NCBI RefSeq assembly: GCF_002797445.1
Contig: NZ_PGEP01000001.1
Location: 1,984,501 to 2,048,500, forward strand
DNA length: 64,000 nucleotides
DNA from: Acidovorax sp. 69
GTDB lineage: Bacteria > Pseudomonadota > Gammaproteobacteria > Burkholderiales > Burkholderiaceae_C
Reading direction: 5' to 3'
Shown: positions 8,078 to 15,803 of the stretch, piece by piece
How positions within the stretch are numbered: position 1 is the first letter of the stretch
Layout: each line of letters begins with the position of its first letter
Position numbers and translations under genes: made by a program
The notes under the pieces: generated by a model
What the model saw: only the letters and a program-made list of their open reading frames with translations
Told to the model about the DNA's origin: nothing
The model's database searches: none

Positions 8078-9714
8078 CCAAGACTGCTCCGGCCATGAAG
8101 CCAGCGCTGCTGGATGTCCGCGACCTGCATGTTCGCTTCGGTGCCAAGGAAGTGGTGCGGGGTGTCCACTTCAGCATTGCTGCGGGCGAAAAGCTCGCGC
8201 TGGTGGGAGAGTCCGGCTCAGGCAAGACCATCACGGCGCTGAGTCTTTTGCGACTGGCGGGCGATGCGGCCATCACCGGGCAGGCGCTGCTGCAAGGGCG
8301 TGGCGATCTGCTGGCATTGACCGAACGCGAAATGCGCGGCGTGCGGGGTGGCGACATCGCCATGGTGTTCCAGGAGCCGATGACGGCCCTCAACCCGCTC
8401 ATGACGATTGGCCAGCAGATCGCCGAGATTTTGCTGCTCAAGAAGGGCCTGACCGGAGCGCAATGCGCGCAGGCCGCGATCGAGCTGCTGGCGCAGACCG
8501 GCATCCCCGAACCGGCGCGCCGCGCCAACAGTTTTCCGCACCAGCTCTCGGGTGGGCAGCGCCAGCGCGCGATGATCGCCATGGCGCTGGCCAGCAGCCC
8601 GAAGCTGCTGCTGGCCGACGAACCCACCACCGCGCTCGATGTGACCTTGCGTGGCCAGATTCTGGACTTGCTGAGCGACCTGCAGCGCCAGACCGGCATG
8701 GCGGTGCTGCTCATCACGCACGACCTGAACCTGGTGCGCCGCTTTGCCGACCGCGTGGCCGTGATGGATCAGGGCGTGCTGGTAGAGCAGGGCCCTGTGG
8801 CCGAGGTGTTTGGCGCGCCCCAGCATGCCTACACCCGCCGCCTGATTGCCAGCCAGCCCCGCCGCGACGTGGTTGAGGCCGACCCGCCGGCAGAGACCGC
8901 ACCGGTGGTGAAGACGCAGGACCTGCGTGTGGTGTACCCCACCCCCTTGCCTGGCATCAAGGGTTGGTTCCACAAGGGCGAGTTTGTGGCGGTGCAGGGC
9001 GCTACGCTGCAGTTGCTGCCTGGGCAGACGCTGGGGGTGGTGGGTGAGTCCGGCTCGGGCAAGTCCACGCTGGCGCAGGCCATCCTGGGCCTGCTGCCTT
9101 CTGCGGGCCGGTTGCAGGTGGGAGGGCAGGCGTGGCAACAGCCTGCCACGCGCAACACGCCGGCCAACCAGCAGCTGCGCCGCCGTGTGCAGGTGGTGTT
9201 TCAAGACCCGTTCTCGTCGCTGTCGCCGCGCCTCACGGTTGAGGAGATCGTGGGCGAAGGTCTCAAAGTGCACGAGCCTGCTTTGACCGTGGCCCAACGC
9301 CGTGCTCGGGTCGAGGCGGCGCTGGATGAGGTGGGGCTGGCCGAAGCACAGTACCCGCGCCTGCTGGAGCGTTACCCGCACGAATTCTCGGGCGGACAGC
9401 GCCAGCGCCTGGCCATTGCGCGCGCCCTCATCGTGCAGCCACAGGTGCTGGTGCTGGACGAGCCCACCAGCGCCCTGGATGTGACCATCCAGCAGCAGGT
9501 ACTGGGCCTGCTGCAGCGACTCCAAAAAGAAAAGGGCCTGAGCTACCTGCTCATCACCCATGACGTGGACGTGATCCGCGCCATGGCCCACGACGTGGTG
9601 GTGATGAAGGATGGTGCGGTGCTCGAAAGCGGCAGTGTGACCAACGTGCTGGATGCGCCGCAGCACCCTTACACCCAGCGGCTGGTGGCGGCCGCCATGG
9701 TGCCTGGCGCCTGA
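8074..9714 (+). CDS. yejF: Peptide ABC transporter dual ATP-binding protein (YejF type)
   Basis: A cytoplasmic ATPase of 546 aa made of two fused ABC domains, as in YejF and other OppDF fusions, energising the YejBE permease pair. Domain 1 has Walker A GESGSGKT, signature LSGGQRQR and Walker B LLLADEPTTALD; domain 2 has GESGSGKST, FSGGQRQR and VLVLDEPTSALD. A peptide-importer C-terminal tail follows each domain (QHAYTRRLIAS and QHPYTQRLVAA). The GTG start at 8074 is chosen because it overlaps the yejE stop as GTGA, indicating translational coupling; ATG at 8095 is an alternative. Last gene of the operon; a dispersed repeat follows its stop. Confidence 0.93.
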   Translation: MTKTAPAMKPALLDVRDLHVRFGAKEVVRGVHFSIAAGEKLALVGESGSGKTITALSLLRLAGDAAITGQALLQGRGDLLALTEREMRGVRGGDIAMVFQEPMTALNPLMTIGQQIAEILLLKKGLTGAQCAQAAIELLAQTGIPEPARRANSFPHQLSGGQRQRAMIAMALASSPKLLLADEPTTALDVTLRGQILDLLSDLQRQTGMAVLLITHDLNLVRRFADRVAVMDQGVLVEQGPVAEVFGAPQHAYTRRLIASQPRRDVVEADPPAETAPVVKTQDLRVVYPTPLPGIKGWFHKGEFVAVQGATLQLLPGQTLGVVGESGSGKSTLAQAILGLLPSAGRLQVGGQAWQQPATRNTPANQQLRRRVQVVFQDPFSSLSPRLTVEEIVGEGLKVHEPALTVAQRRARVEAALDEVGLAEAQYPRLLERYPHEFSGGQRQRLAIARALIVQPQVLVLDEPTSALDVTIQQQVLGLLQRLQKEKGLSYLLITHDVDVIRAMAHDVVVMKDGAVLESGSVTNVLDAPQHPYTQRLVAAAMVPGA

Positions 9715-9733
9715 ATTTTTGGCGAAATATGCC

Positions 9734-9774
9734 GTTAGCGCCGGTGGTATTTGCGCTGGCTGCTATCAAATTTG
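9734..9774. repeat. Dispersed TAGCGCTT-type element, copy 3 (degenerate)
   Basis: A diverged copy, GTTAGCGCCGGTGG then TTGCGCTGGCTGCTATCAAA, just after the yejF stop. The arms are recognisable but less symmetric than in copies 2 and 7. The rest of the 319-base gap from 9715 to 10033 shows no coding sequence that I can support. Confidence 0.5.
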
Positions 9775-10033
9775 AAGTGCCGGACGCTGCGCAGCGGTTG
9801 GGTTGGTCTCTGCGCTTGAAGGTAGGCACGCGCGCAGTACGGTTTGGCGGGGAGGCGCAGGCTGGCAGGTACTGTCGGCGCTGCGTCGGTGGGCCTGCCG
9901 CCATGCGGATGGCGTGGGGCACCGGATCGGTCTTGTGTCGCAGGCGATGTGCCGCCAGACATCAGGGCGTAGAGTGTGGCCAAGCGCTTTCTGCATTCTT
10001 CCAATGCGCCCTGACCTGGAAAGAAACATCCCC

Positions 10034-10591
10034 ATGACTGCCCACGCCCACCCCGCGCATGACGCCGCAACCCATGCGGAGAGTCCGCCATCGGTGGATC
10101 ATTTGCGCTTCCATCGGCGCCATTCGCATCTGGCGCCAACCTTTGGAACCGACCGATTTGCGCTGCGGGCAGAGGCTTTTGCGCGCTTCTTTGGTACGCC
10201 ATTGTTTCTGGGGGCCCAGACGCTGATCGTGGCTGCGTGGATATCGATCAATGTGCTGGGTGTCGCCCAATTCGACCCCTATCCCTTCATCCTGCTCAAC
10301 CTGGCGTTCAGCCTGCAGGCTGCCTACGCTGCGCCACTCATCCTGCTGGCCCAGACGCGGCAGGCCGCGCGCGACAAGCACCATGCCGACGCGGATGCGC
10401 AGCACCGCGAGGCGCTGGCTGTCGCCAGCGAACAGCGCCAGGCCATTGCCGCCCAAAATGCGGCACAGGTGCTGGAGCTGTTGCAGCAAAACACCTTGTT
10501 GACCGAGCAGACCCGCCAGCTCACGGCGCGCGTCGAAGCACTGACGGTGGAGATTCACCAGCGATTTGTCGCGCAGGCCGCGCGGCCGTGA
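10034..10591 (+). CDS. DUF1003 family membrane protein
   Basis: A 185-aa predicted inner-membrane protein of the DUF1003 family, whose biochemical role is not established. After a hydrophilic His-rich N-terminus (about 35 residues) comes the family core: FGTDRFALRAEAFARFFGTPLFLGAQT, a first membrane segment (about 61-80, LIVAAWISINVLGVAQF), the conserved DPYPFILLNLAFSLQAAYAAPLILLAQ hairpin with the second membrane segment, and a long Ala/Gln-rich coiled coil to the end. ATG at 10034 follows a GGAAAG ribosome-site-like stretch; the open frame reaches 9803, but that part runs through non-coding sequence. The next gene starts 82 bases downstream, so the two may be co-transcribed. Confidence 0.85.
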   Translation: MTAHAHPAHDAATHAESPPSVDHLRFHRRHSHLAPTFGTDRFALRAEAFARFFGTPLFLGAQTLIVAAWISINVLGVAQFDPYPFILLNLAFSLQAAYAAPLILLAQTRQAARDKHHADADAQHREALAVASEQRQAIAAQNAAQVLELLQQNTLLTEQTRQLTARVEALTVEIHQRFVAQAARP

Positions 10592-10673
10592 CGGGACGGA
10601 TCCAAGAACGACTTCCTGCCGCCCCCGCGGGCCCGGGCCTAGCCCTCCCGCTCCATGGCCGACCAACCGCGGA

Positions 10674-11318
10674 ATGCCCATGCCTTCACTATCTCCACCA
10701 TCCCCTCCATCTCCATCGTCCCCACCGGCCCCGCCGGTGGCGTCATCGCCGTGGCCCCAGAGGGATGATGCGGACTTTGATATCGCGGCGCTGTACCGCC
10801 GGGTCCGGGGCCTCGCTGTGCCAGGGCAGCTGGCTACCGCCCTGCACATGGGGGCGGAGCACACCGTGGTGGCGACGGGGCTGGATCCTCGGTTGCCTTC
10901 CGTGGTGCTGACCCTGGCGCTGGGCAGCCAGAAGACGGCGCGCGATTTTTTCCGCGGAGCGCTTCCCACCCCCTTCGAGCTGGAGACCGCCATTGCGTGG
11001 GTGGAGGACGAGGTCTACGCAGCCCATGTCCGCCATCGCCCCTGGGTGCCGCAAGGTGCGGTGGCCGCGCCGTGCTCCACAGATCCGGCGCTGCACGAGA
11101 TCGCCACCCTGGCGGGCATTGCGCAAGGTCCGCGGCGGATACTGAGTCTCGACGCCCTGGAGCATGTGTTCAACCGGCTTGTCTCCGTGTCGCAAGGGCG
11201 CCCGGTTTCGCAAGAGGGGTTGCCTGCCCAGGCCGCATTCGCGGCCAGCCTGCTCGTGCTGCGCGAACTGATGCACCACATGCCGTTCGGGTCGGTCACC
11301 CTGATGGACGGTGCCTGA
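10674..11318 (+). CDS. Hypothetical protein with proline-rich N-terminus
   Basis: I do not recognise this 214-aa protein. Residues 1-30 are a low-complexity Pro/Ser tract (SPPSPPSPSSPPAPP), then a folded-looking part runs from about residue 36, including ALYRRVRGLAVPGQLATALHMG, VVLTLALGSQKTARDFFRGALPTPFELETAIAWVEDEV and a helical C-terminal half. There is no signal peptide or membrane segment and no cysteine motif. The frame starts upstream at 10566, but ATG at 10674 (or 10680) is more plausible because the earlier part overlaps the DUF1003 gene. Codon bias is like that of the neighbours, which supports a real gene; the function is unknown. Confidence 0.6.
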   Translation: MPMPSLSPPSPPSPSSPPAPPVASSPWPQRDDADFDIAALYRRVRGLAVPGQLATALHMGAEHTVVATGLDPRLPSVVLTLALGSQKTARDFFRGALPTPFELETAIAWVEDEVYAAHVRHRPWVPQGAVAAPCSTDPALHEIATLAGIAQGPRRILSLDALEHVFNRLVSVSQGRPVSQEGLPAQAAFAASLLVLRELMHHMPFGSVTLMDGA

Positions 11319-11457
11319 GGGGCCGATCGGCGACAGGCGCCCCGTGCTGGGCGGTACTGACATGCAGTGGAAAGCGGCGCGCAGAGCGTGCGCTGCTCGT
11401 GGCCAAGTCTGGGTGTTGTCCTACAGACACGCGCCGGGATGTCTTTAAGGTTGTTTG

Positions 11458-11472
11458 TGTGAATTTTTCACA
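11458..11472. promoter_or_regulatory. Perfect palindrome TGTGAA-N3-TTCACA upstream of a lipoprotein gene
   Basis: TGTGAATTTTTCACA is a perfect inverted repeat 58 bases before the start of the lipoprotein gene. The half-sites match the CRP/FNR-family consensus TGTGA/TCACA, but the spacing between them is 5 rather than 6 bases. Probable operator or activator site; the cognate regulator is not known. Confidence 0.45.
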
Positions 11473-11530
11473 TTCTTCGGGGTGCTCCCTGGTCCCGAAG
11501 CCGCCAACATCTCACCAAAGAGGCCACCCC

Positions 11531-12697
11531 ATGAAAACCCATCCTTGTCTTCGCACCGTCCTGTGTGCACTGTCCATCGTCGGCCTTGCCGCCTGCGGGG
11601 GCGGCGGTGGAGGTGGAGGTGGTGAAACCAGCGGAAATGGCACGTTGCGCCTGGCGATGACGGATGCCCCCAGTTGCGGCTATTCCGCCGTGAATGTCAC
11701 GGTCGAGAAGGTGCGCGTCCACCAAAGTAGCAGCGCTTCGGACAGCGATGCGGGCTGGTCCGAGGTCGTGCTGAACCCGGCGCGCAGGGTGGACCTGCTG
11801 ACGCTGACCAACGGTGTGCTCATGGAACTGGGGCAGGTGCCGTTGCCCGCGGGAAAGTACACGCAGTTGCGGCTCGTGCTAGCCAGCAACACAGGGGCGC
11901 AGCCCCTGGCCAATTCGGTGCTCCCCACCGGGGCATCGGAAGTCGCGCTGAAAACACCGAGCGGGCAGCAATCTGGCGTCAAGACGAATGTAAATATCGA
12001 CGTGGGCGCCAATCAGATGGCCGACTTCGTTCTGGACTTCGATGCCTGCAAGTCGGTGGTGGCCGCTGGTGCCTCGGGCCAGTATCTGCTCAAACCCGTG
12101 GTGTCGGTGATCTCGCGCTTCGTTTCCGGGGTGCAGGGCTATGTGGAACTAGGCACGGGCACCAGCGTCTCCCTGCAGTTCAATGGCGAGCTGGTGCGTG
12201 CCACCACACCCGACAGCGCGGGCAAGTTCCTGCTTCAGCCGGTGGCTCCGGGCAGCTACACGCTGGTCGTCGTGGGTGCGGGGCGCACCACGACGGTGGT
12301 CACGGGGGTGCCGGTGGCCGCCGAGACAGTGACTTCCGTGAGCACGGGCGCCGCGCCTTTGAGTCTGCCGCCCTCTCCGGTCGCGACGGTGCAGGGCACC
12401 GCCCCGGTGGACACCATGGTGCGGGTGCTCCAGCCCTTGTCGGTGGGGGGCACGATCGAAGTGGCCGGCCGGGGCGTTGACGGGGTGACAGGGGCCTACG
12501 GCTTCATGGTACCTACCCTTGCGCCGCGGGTCGCGCCCTATGCCGCGCCAGGCACCGGCCTGGTGTTTGCCGCCGACTCCGCGGCGACGGGGCGCTACGC
12601 CGTGCAGGCCCGCCTAGGCGGTTTTGCCGACAAGACGCAGGCGCTGCCTGTTCTGACGGAGGGCGCTGTACAAACCATGGACTTCACCTTCCCCTGA
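11531..12697 (+). CDS. DUF4382-type lipoprotein
   Basis: A 388-aa predicted lipoprotein. The signal sequence ends in the lipobox GLAAC with Cys22 as the lipidated residue, followed by nine glycines, a common spacer. The next part, TLRLAMTDAPSCGYSAVNVTVEKVRVH through the LLTLTNGVLMELGQVPLPAGKYTQLRLVL segment, matches the DUF4382 domain; the remainder is a carboxypeptidase-regulatory-like beta domain (SAGKFLLQPVAPGSYTLVVVGAGRTT, about residues 220-245) and a second similar repeat. No enzymatic motif is visible; proteins of this sort are usually outer-membrane or surface attached. ATG at 11531 follows AAAGAGG. The frame upstream to 10997 runs through the preceding gene out of frame and is not used. 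Confidence 0.85.
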   Translation: MKTHPCLRTVLCALSIVGLAACGGGGGGGGGETSGNGTLRLAMTDAPSCGYSAVNVTVEKVRVHQSSSASDSDAGWSEVVLNPARRVDLLTLTNGVLMELGQVPLPAGKYTQLRLVLASNTGAQPLANSVLPTGASEVALKTPSGQQSGVKTNVNIDVGANQMADFVLDFDACKSVVAAGASGQYLLKPVVSVISRFVSGVQGYVELGTGTSVSLQFNGELVRATTPDSAGKFLLQPVAPGSYTLVVVGAGRTTTVVTGVPVAAETVTSVSTGAAPLSLPPSPVATVQGTAPVDTMVRVLQPLSVGGTIEVAGRGVDGVTGAYGFMVPTLAPRVAPYAAPGTGLVFAADSAATGRYAVQARLGGFADKTQALPVLTEGAVQTMDFTFP

Positions 12698-12800
12698 CGC
12701 CGCGGGGGAGGGCGCCGTCCTGCCTGCGATGAGGAGGCCTTGCAAGCCGGTGGTGCATGCGGGAGCCGCGCCCTGGTGCCTATCGGCCAGGGTCGTGGTG

Positions 12801-13727
12801 TCAGGGCCGTGGGGCGGGCCGCGCCAGGAAGTCCTTCCTGTCGCCGGAAAACCAGGCTGCCAGGAAATCCGCCAGTGCCCGCGTCTTGGCCGACAGGTCG
12901 CTGCGGGTGGGGTACACCAGCGTCACGTCTGCCGCGGGCAAGGCCCAGGCGGGCAGCACGCGCCGCAGGCGGCCGGCGGCCAGGTGGGTTGCCACATCCC
13001 ACTCGGATCGCATGAGCACGCCATGGCCAGCCAGAGCCCAGTGGGTGGCGGCCCCACCATCGTTGGTGCTGAGCATGCCGCGCACCTTCACGGTCTCTTG
13101 CCGCTGGCCCTGGTGCAGGTGCCAGGTGCCATAGGTCTCGTCGCTCTCGCGGATCACGATGCACTGGTGGGCCAGCAGGTCGGCTGGCTGGGTGGGCGCA
13201 CCGGCCTGCGCCAGGTAGGCGGGTGATGCGCACAGCAGGCGCTGGTTGGCCATCAGGCGGCGCGCGGTCAGGCGTGAATCGGGCAGGTCGCCAAAGCGCA
13301 CGGCGGCGTCAAAACCCTGCTCCACCAGGTTCACCGGCCGGTCGGTCAGGTGCAACTGCACCTCCACCTCGGGATACGCGCGCGCAAAGGCAGACAAGGC
13401 CGGTGCAATGTGCACGCGGCCAAAACCCAGCGTGGCGGCCAGCTTGATCAGGCCCCGGGGCGAGCTGCGTGCGCCGGCCACCGTGCGCTCCAGCGCCTCC
13501 AGGTCACCCAGGATGCGCGCGCCGTCCAGCAGGTAGGTCTCGCCCTCGGGCGTGAGGTGGATGCGTCGCGTGGTGCGGTGCAGCAGGCGCACCCCCAGCC
13601 GGTGCTCCAGCTGGGCCAGGCGCCGGCTGACCGCAGGCGGCGTGATGCCCATCTGCTGTGCGGCAGCGGCCAGGCTGCCTTCCTTCATGAGCAAAGCGAA
13701 AAAGCGCAGGTCGGAGAAGCCGTCCAT
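12801..13727 (-). CDS. LysR family transcriptional regulator
   Basis: A LysR regulator of 308 aa, in the branch that begins MDGFSDLRFFALLMKEGSLAAAA. The winged helix-turn-helix occupies about residues 1-60 (QQMGITPPAVSRRLAQLEHRLGVRLLHRTTR), followed by the effector-binding domain. It is divergent from the Bug/dehalogenase/LeuCD genes, with 115 bases between the starts and a perfect inverted repeat in that gap, so it most likely controls that operon. The effector is unknown; by context it may be a small organic acid or its CoA ester. Confidence 0.92.
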   Translation of the reverse strand: MDGFSDLRFFALLMKEGSLAAAAQQMGITPPAVSRRLAQLEHRLGVRLLHRTTRRIHLTPEGETYLLDGARILGDLEALERTVAGARSSPRGLIKLAATLGFGRVHIAPALSAFARAYPEVEVQLHLTDRPVNLVEQGFDAAVRFGDLPDSRLTARRLMANQRLLCASPAYLAQAGAPTQPADLLAHQCIVIRESDETYGTWHLHQGQRQETVKVRGMLSTNDGGAATHWALAGHGVLMRSEWDVATHLAAGRLRRVLPAWALPAADVTLVYPTRSDLSAKTRALADFLAAWFSGDRKDFLARPAPRP

Positions 13728-13751
13728 GGTGTATCAGTGATTCGTGCGTTT

Positions 13752-13772
13752 AAATTATCAATGAAGTAATTT
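13752..13772. promoter_or_regulatory. Inverted repeat AAATTA-N9-TAATTT, probable LysR site
   Basis: AAATTATCAATGAAGTAATTT contains perfect 6-base arms around 9 bases and satisfies the T-N11-A LysR rule. It lies in the 115-base gap between the divergent LysR gene and the Bug protein gene, about 70 bases before the latter's start, as expected for the recognition site of the adjacent regulator. Confidence 0.55.
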
Positions 13773-13842
13773 TGACGGTATTTATGGCTTTCAACATCAC
13801 TCATAAGATGCAGGCAACAACAAATTGAAGGAGACAAACCCC

Positions 13843-14844
13843 ATGACCGCGTTCACCGCCATTTCCTTCGCTTTTCGCCCGCTGGCCGCTGGCGCTGTGG
13901 CCACCCTGGCATTGCTCTCGCTGCCCGCCGCCGTGGCCCAGCCTGCGGCCTACCCCAACAAGGCCATCAAGCTGGTGGTGCCCTATGCACCGGGTGGCAG
14001 TGCCGACATCGCCGCGCGGCTGGTGACGGACGAGTGGGGCAAGGCGCTGGGCGGCTCGCTGTTCATCGAGAACAAGGGCGGGGCAGGGGGCAACATCGGT
14101 GTGGACATGGTGGCCAAGGCCGCGCCCGATGGCTACACCATCGGCCTGCAGACCGTGTCGCTGGCGATCAACCCAGGCCTTACGGCCAAGATGCCCTACG
14201 ACACGCTGAAAGACCTGGCACCCATCGGCCTGGTGGCCAGCTCGCAGCATGTGCTGGTGGTCAACAACGCGCTGCCCGCTAAGAACATCAAGGAACTGGT
14301 GGCGCTGCTCAAGGCGAAGCCAGGCCAGTATTCCTACGGCTCGGCCGGGGCGGGCAGTACCTTCCACATGTCGGCCGAGCTGTTCAAGGCCGTGGCGAGC
14401 ACGCCCATCGTGCACATCCCTTATCGGGGCGGCGGCCCGGCCATGATCGACACCATGTCGGGCCAGGTGGCGCTGAGCTTCCCCGTGCTGTCGGCCGCGC
14501 AGCCCCATGTGCAGGCCGGCAAGCTGCGGGCGCTGGGCGTCACAGGCACCAAGCGCTCGGCGCTGATGCCCGATGTGCCCACCATTGCCGAGGCGGGCCT
14601 GCCCAGCTACGCTTTTGAAACCTGGTTCATTGTTTTCGCCCCGGCCGGCACGCCCAAGCCTGTCATCGACAAGCTCAACGCCAGCTTGAACCAGGCGCTC
14701 AACACCCCCGCGCTCAAGGAGCGCATGGCCAAGGACGGGTTCGACCCCATGCCATCGACCCCCGAGCAGGCCCGCGCGCGGCTCGAGAAGGAGATGCCGC
14801 AATGGGCCAAGCTGATCAAGGAGCGTGGCATCACTGCCGAGTAG
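13843..14844 (+). CDS. Bug/TctC family periplasmic substrate-binding protein
   Basis: A 333-aa tripartite tricarboxylate transporter-type binding protein (Bug family), which usually captures a carboxylate or an amide in the periplasm. A signal peptide ends near AVAQP (about residue 33). The family motifs are visible: YPNKAIKLVVPYAPGGSADIAARL, FIENKGGAGGNIGVDMVAKAAPDGYT, LVPYRGGG-like HIPYRGGGPAMIDTMSGQV, and DVPTIAEAGLP. ATG at 13843 follows a strong AAGGAGAC site. No TctA/TctB membrane partners are nearby, as is common for the many orphan Bug proteins of Burkholderiales. First gene of a probable four-gene operon with the dehalogenase-like hydrolase and LeuCD-type dehydratase. Confidence 0.92.
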   Translation: MTAFTAISFAFRPLAAGAVATLALLSLPAAVAQPAAYPNKAIKLVVPYAPGGSADIAARLVTDEWGKALGGSLFIENKGGAGGNIGVDMVAKAAPDGYTIGLQTVSLAINPGLTAKMPYDTLKDLAPIGLVASSQHVLVVNNALPAKNIKELVALLKAKPGQYSYGSAGAGSTFHMSAELFKAVASTPIVHIPYRGGGPAMIDTMSGQVALSFPVLSAAQPHVQAGKLRALGVTGTKRSALMPDVPTIAEAGLPSYAFETWFIVFAPAGTPKPVIDKLNASLNQALNTPALKERMAKDGFDPMPSTPEQARARLEKEMPQWAKLIKERGITAE

Positions 14845-14870
14845 ACCCGCGCCGAAACTCCAACGACACC

Positions 14871-15776
14871 ATGACCGCCACCACCCCGCTTTTTCCCGGC
14901 TTCACACCCCACCGTGTGCCCACGCCCGATGGGCAGCGCATCCACGCGCTGGTGGGCGGCGATGGCCCGCCGCTGTTGCTGCTGCACGGCCACCCGCAAA
15001 CCTCGGCCATCTGGCACAAGGTGGCGCCTGCGCTGGCGCAGCACTTCACGCTGGTGCTGGCGGACCTGCGGGGCTATGGCGATTCGGCCAAGCCCGCCGG
15101 TGACGCAGAGCACCTTCTCTACAGCAAGCGCACCATGGCCGCCGACATGCTGGCGGTGATGCAGCACCTGGGCCACCCGCGCTTCACGGTGCTGGCCCAT
15201 GACCGGGGCGCGCGCGTGGCGCACCGCCTGGCGGCCGATCATCCTGCTGCCGTGCAGCGCATGGTGCTGCTCGACATCGCGCCCACGCTGGCCATGTACG
15301 AGCAGGCCAACAATGCCTTTGCGCGTGCCTACTGGCACTGGTTCTTTTTGATCCAGCCCGCGCCGCTGCCCGAGCGGTTGATCGAAGCCGACCCCGCCGC
15401 CTATGTGCGCGACGTGATGGGCCGGCGCAGTGCGGGCTTGGCCCCGTTCGATGCGCGTGCGCTGGCCGAATACGTGCGCTGCCTGGGCCTGCCCGGCACG
15501 GCCCACGGCATCTGCGAAGACTACCGTGCCGCCGCCGGCATCGACCTGGTGCACGACCGGGCCGACCGCCATGCGGGCCACCAGTTGCCCATGCCGCTGC
15601 TGGCCCTGTGGGGCGAGCAGGGCGTGGTGCACCAGTGCTTCCAACCGCTGGCCGAGTGGCAGCGCGTGGCGGCCGACGTGCGCGGCCATGCGCTGCCCTG
15701 CGGGCACTACATCGCCGAGGAAGCACCGGATGCGCTGCTCGAAGCGGCTTTGCCCTTCCTGCTGGATGGCCGATAG
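14871..15776 (+). CDS. Alpha/beta hydrolase of the haloacetate (fluoroacetate) dehalogenase type
   Basis: A 301-aa cytosolic alpha/beta hydrolase. Every residue of the fluoroacetate dehalogenase active site known from Rhodopseudomonas RPA1163 has a match at nearly the same position: nucleophile Asp111 in HDRGAR, carboxylate-binding Arg112 and Arg115, Asp135 in LLDIAP, the halide pocket His156-Trp157 in YWHWFFL, Tyr218 in EDYRAAA, and His279 in CGHYIAEE. The oxyanion-side HGHPQT motif is at about 39-44. The predicted reaction is hydrolytic removal of halide from a 2-haloacetate, although a role on another substrate of this operon is possible. Starts 26 bases after the Bug gene; ATG at 14871 is chosen over the longer frame that overlaps it. 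Confidence 0.88.
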   Translation: MTATTPLFPGFTPHRVPTPDGQRIHALVGGDGPPLLLLHGHPQTSAIWHKVAPALAQHFTLVLADLRGYGDSAKPAGDAEHLLYSKRTMAADMLAVMQHLGHPRFTVLAHDRGARVAHRLAADHPAAVQRMVLLDIAPTLAMYEQANNAFARAYWHWFFLIQPAPLPERLIEADPAAYVRDVMGRRSAGLAPFDARALAEYVRCLGLPGTAHGICEDYRAAAGIDLVHDRADRHAGHQLPMPLLALWGEQGVVHQCFQPLAEWQRVAADVRGHALPCGHYIAEEAPDALLEAALPFLLDGR

Positions 15777-15803
15777 GTAAGAACCTGCACAACAAAACCC
15801 ACG

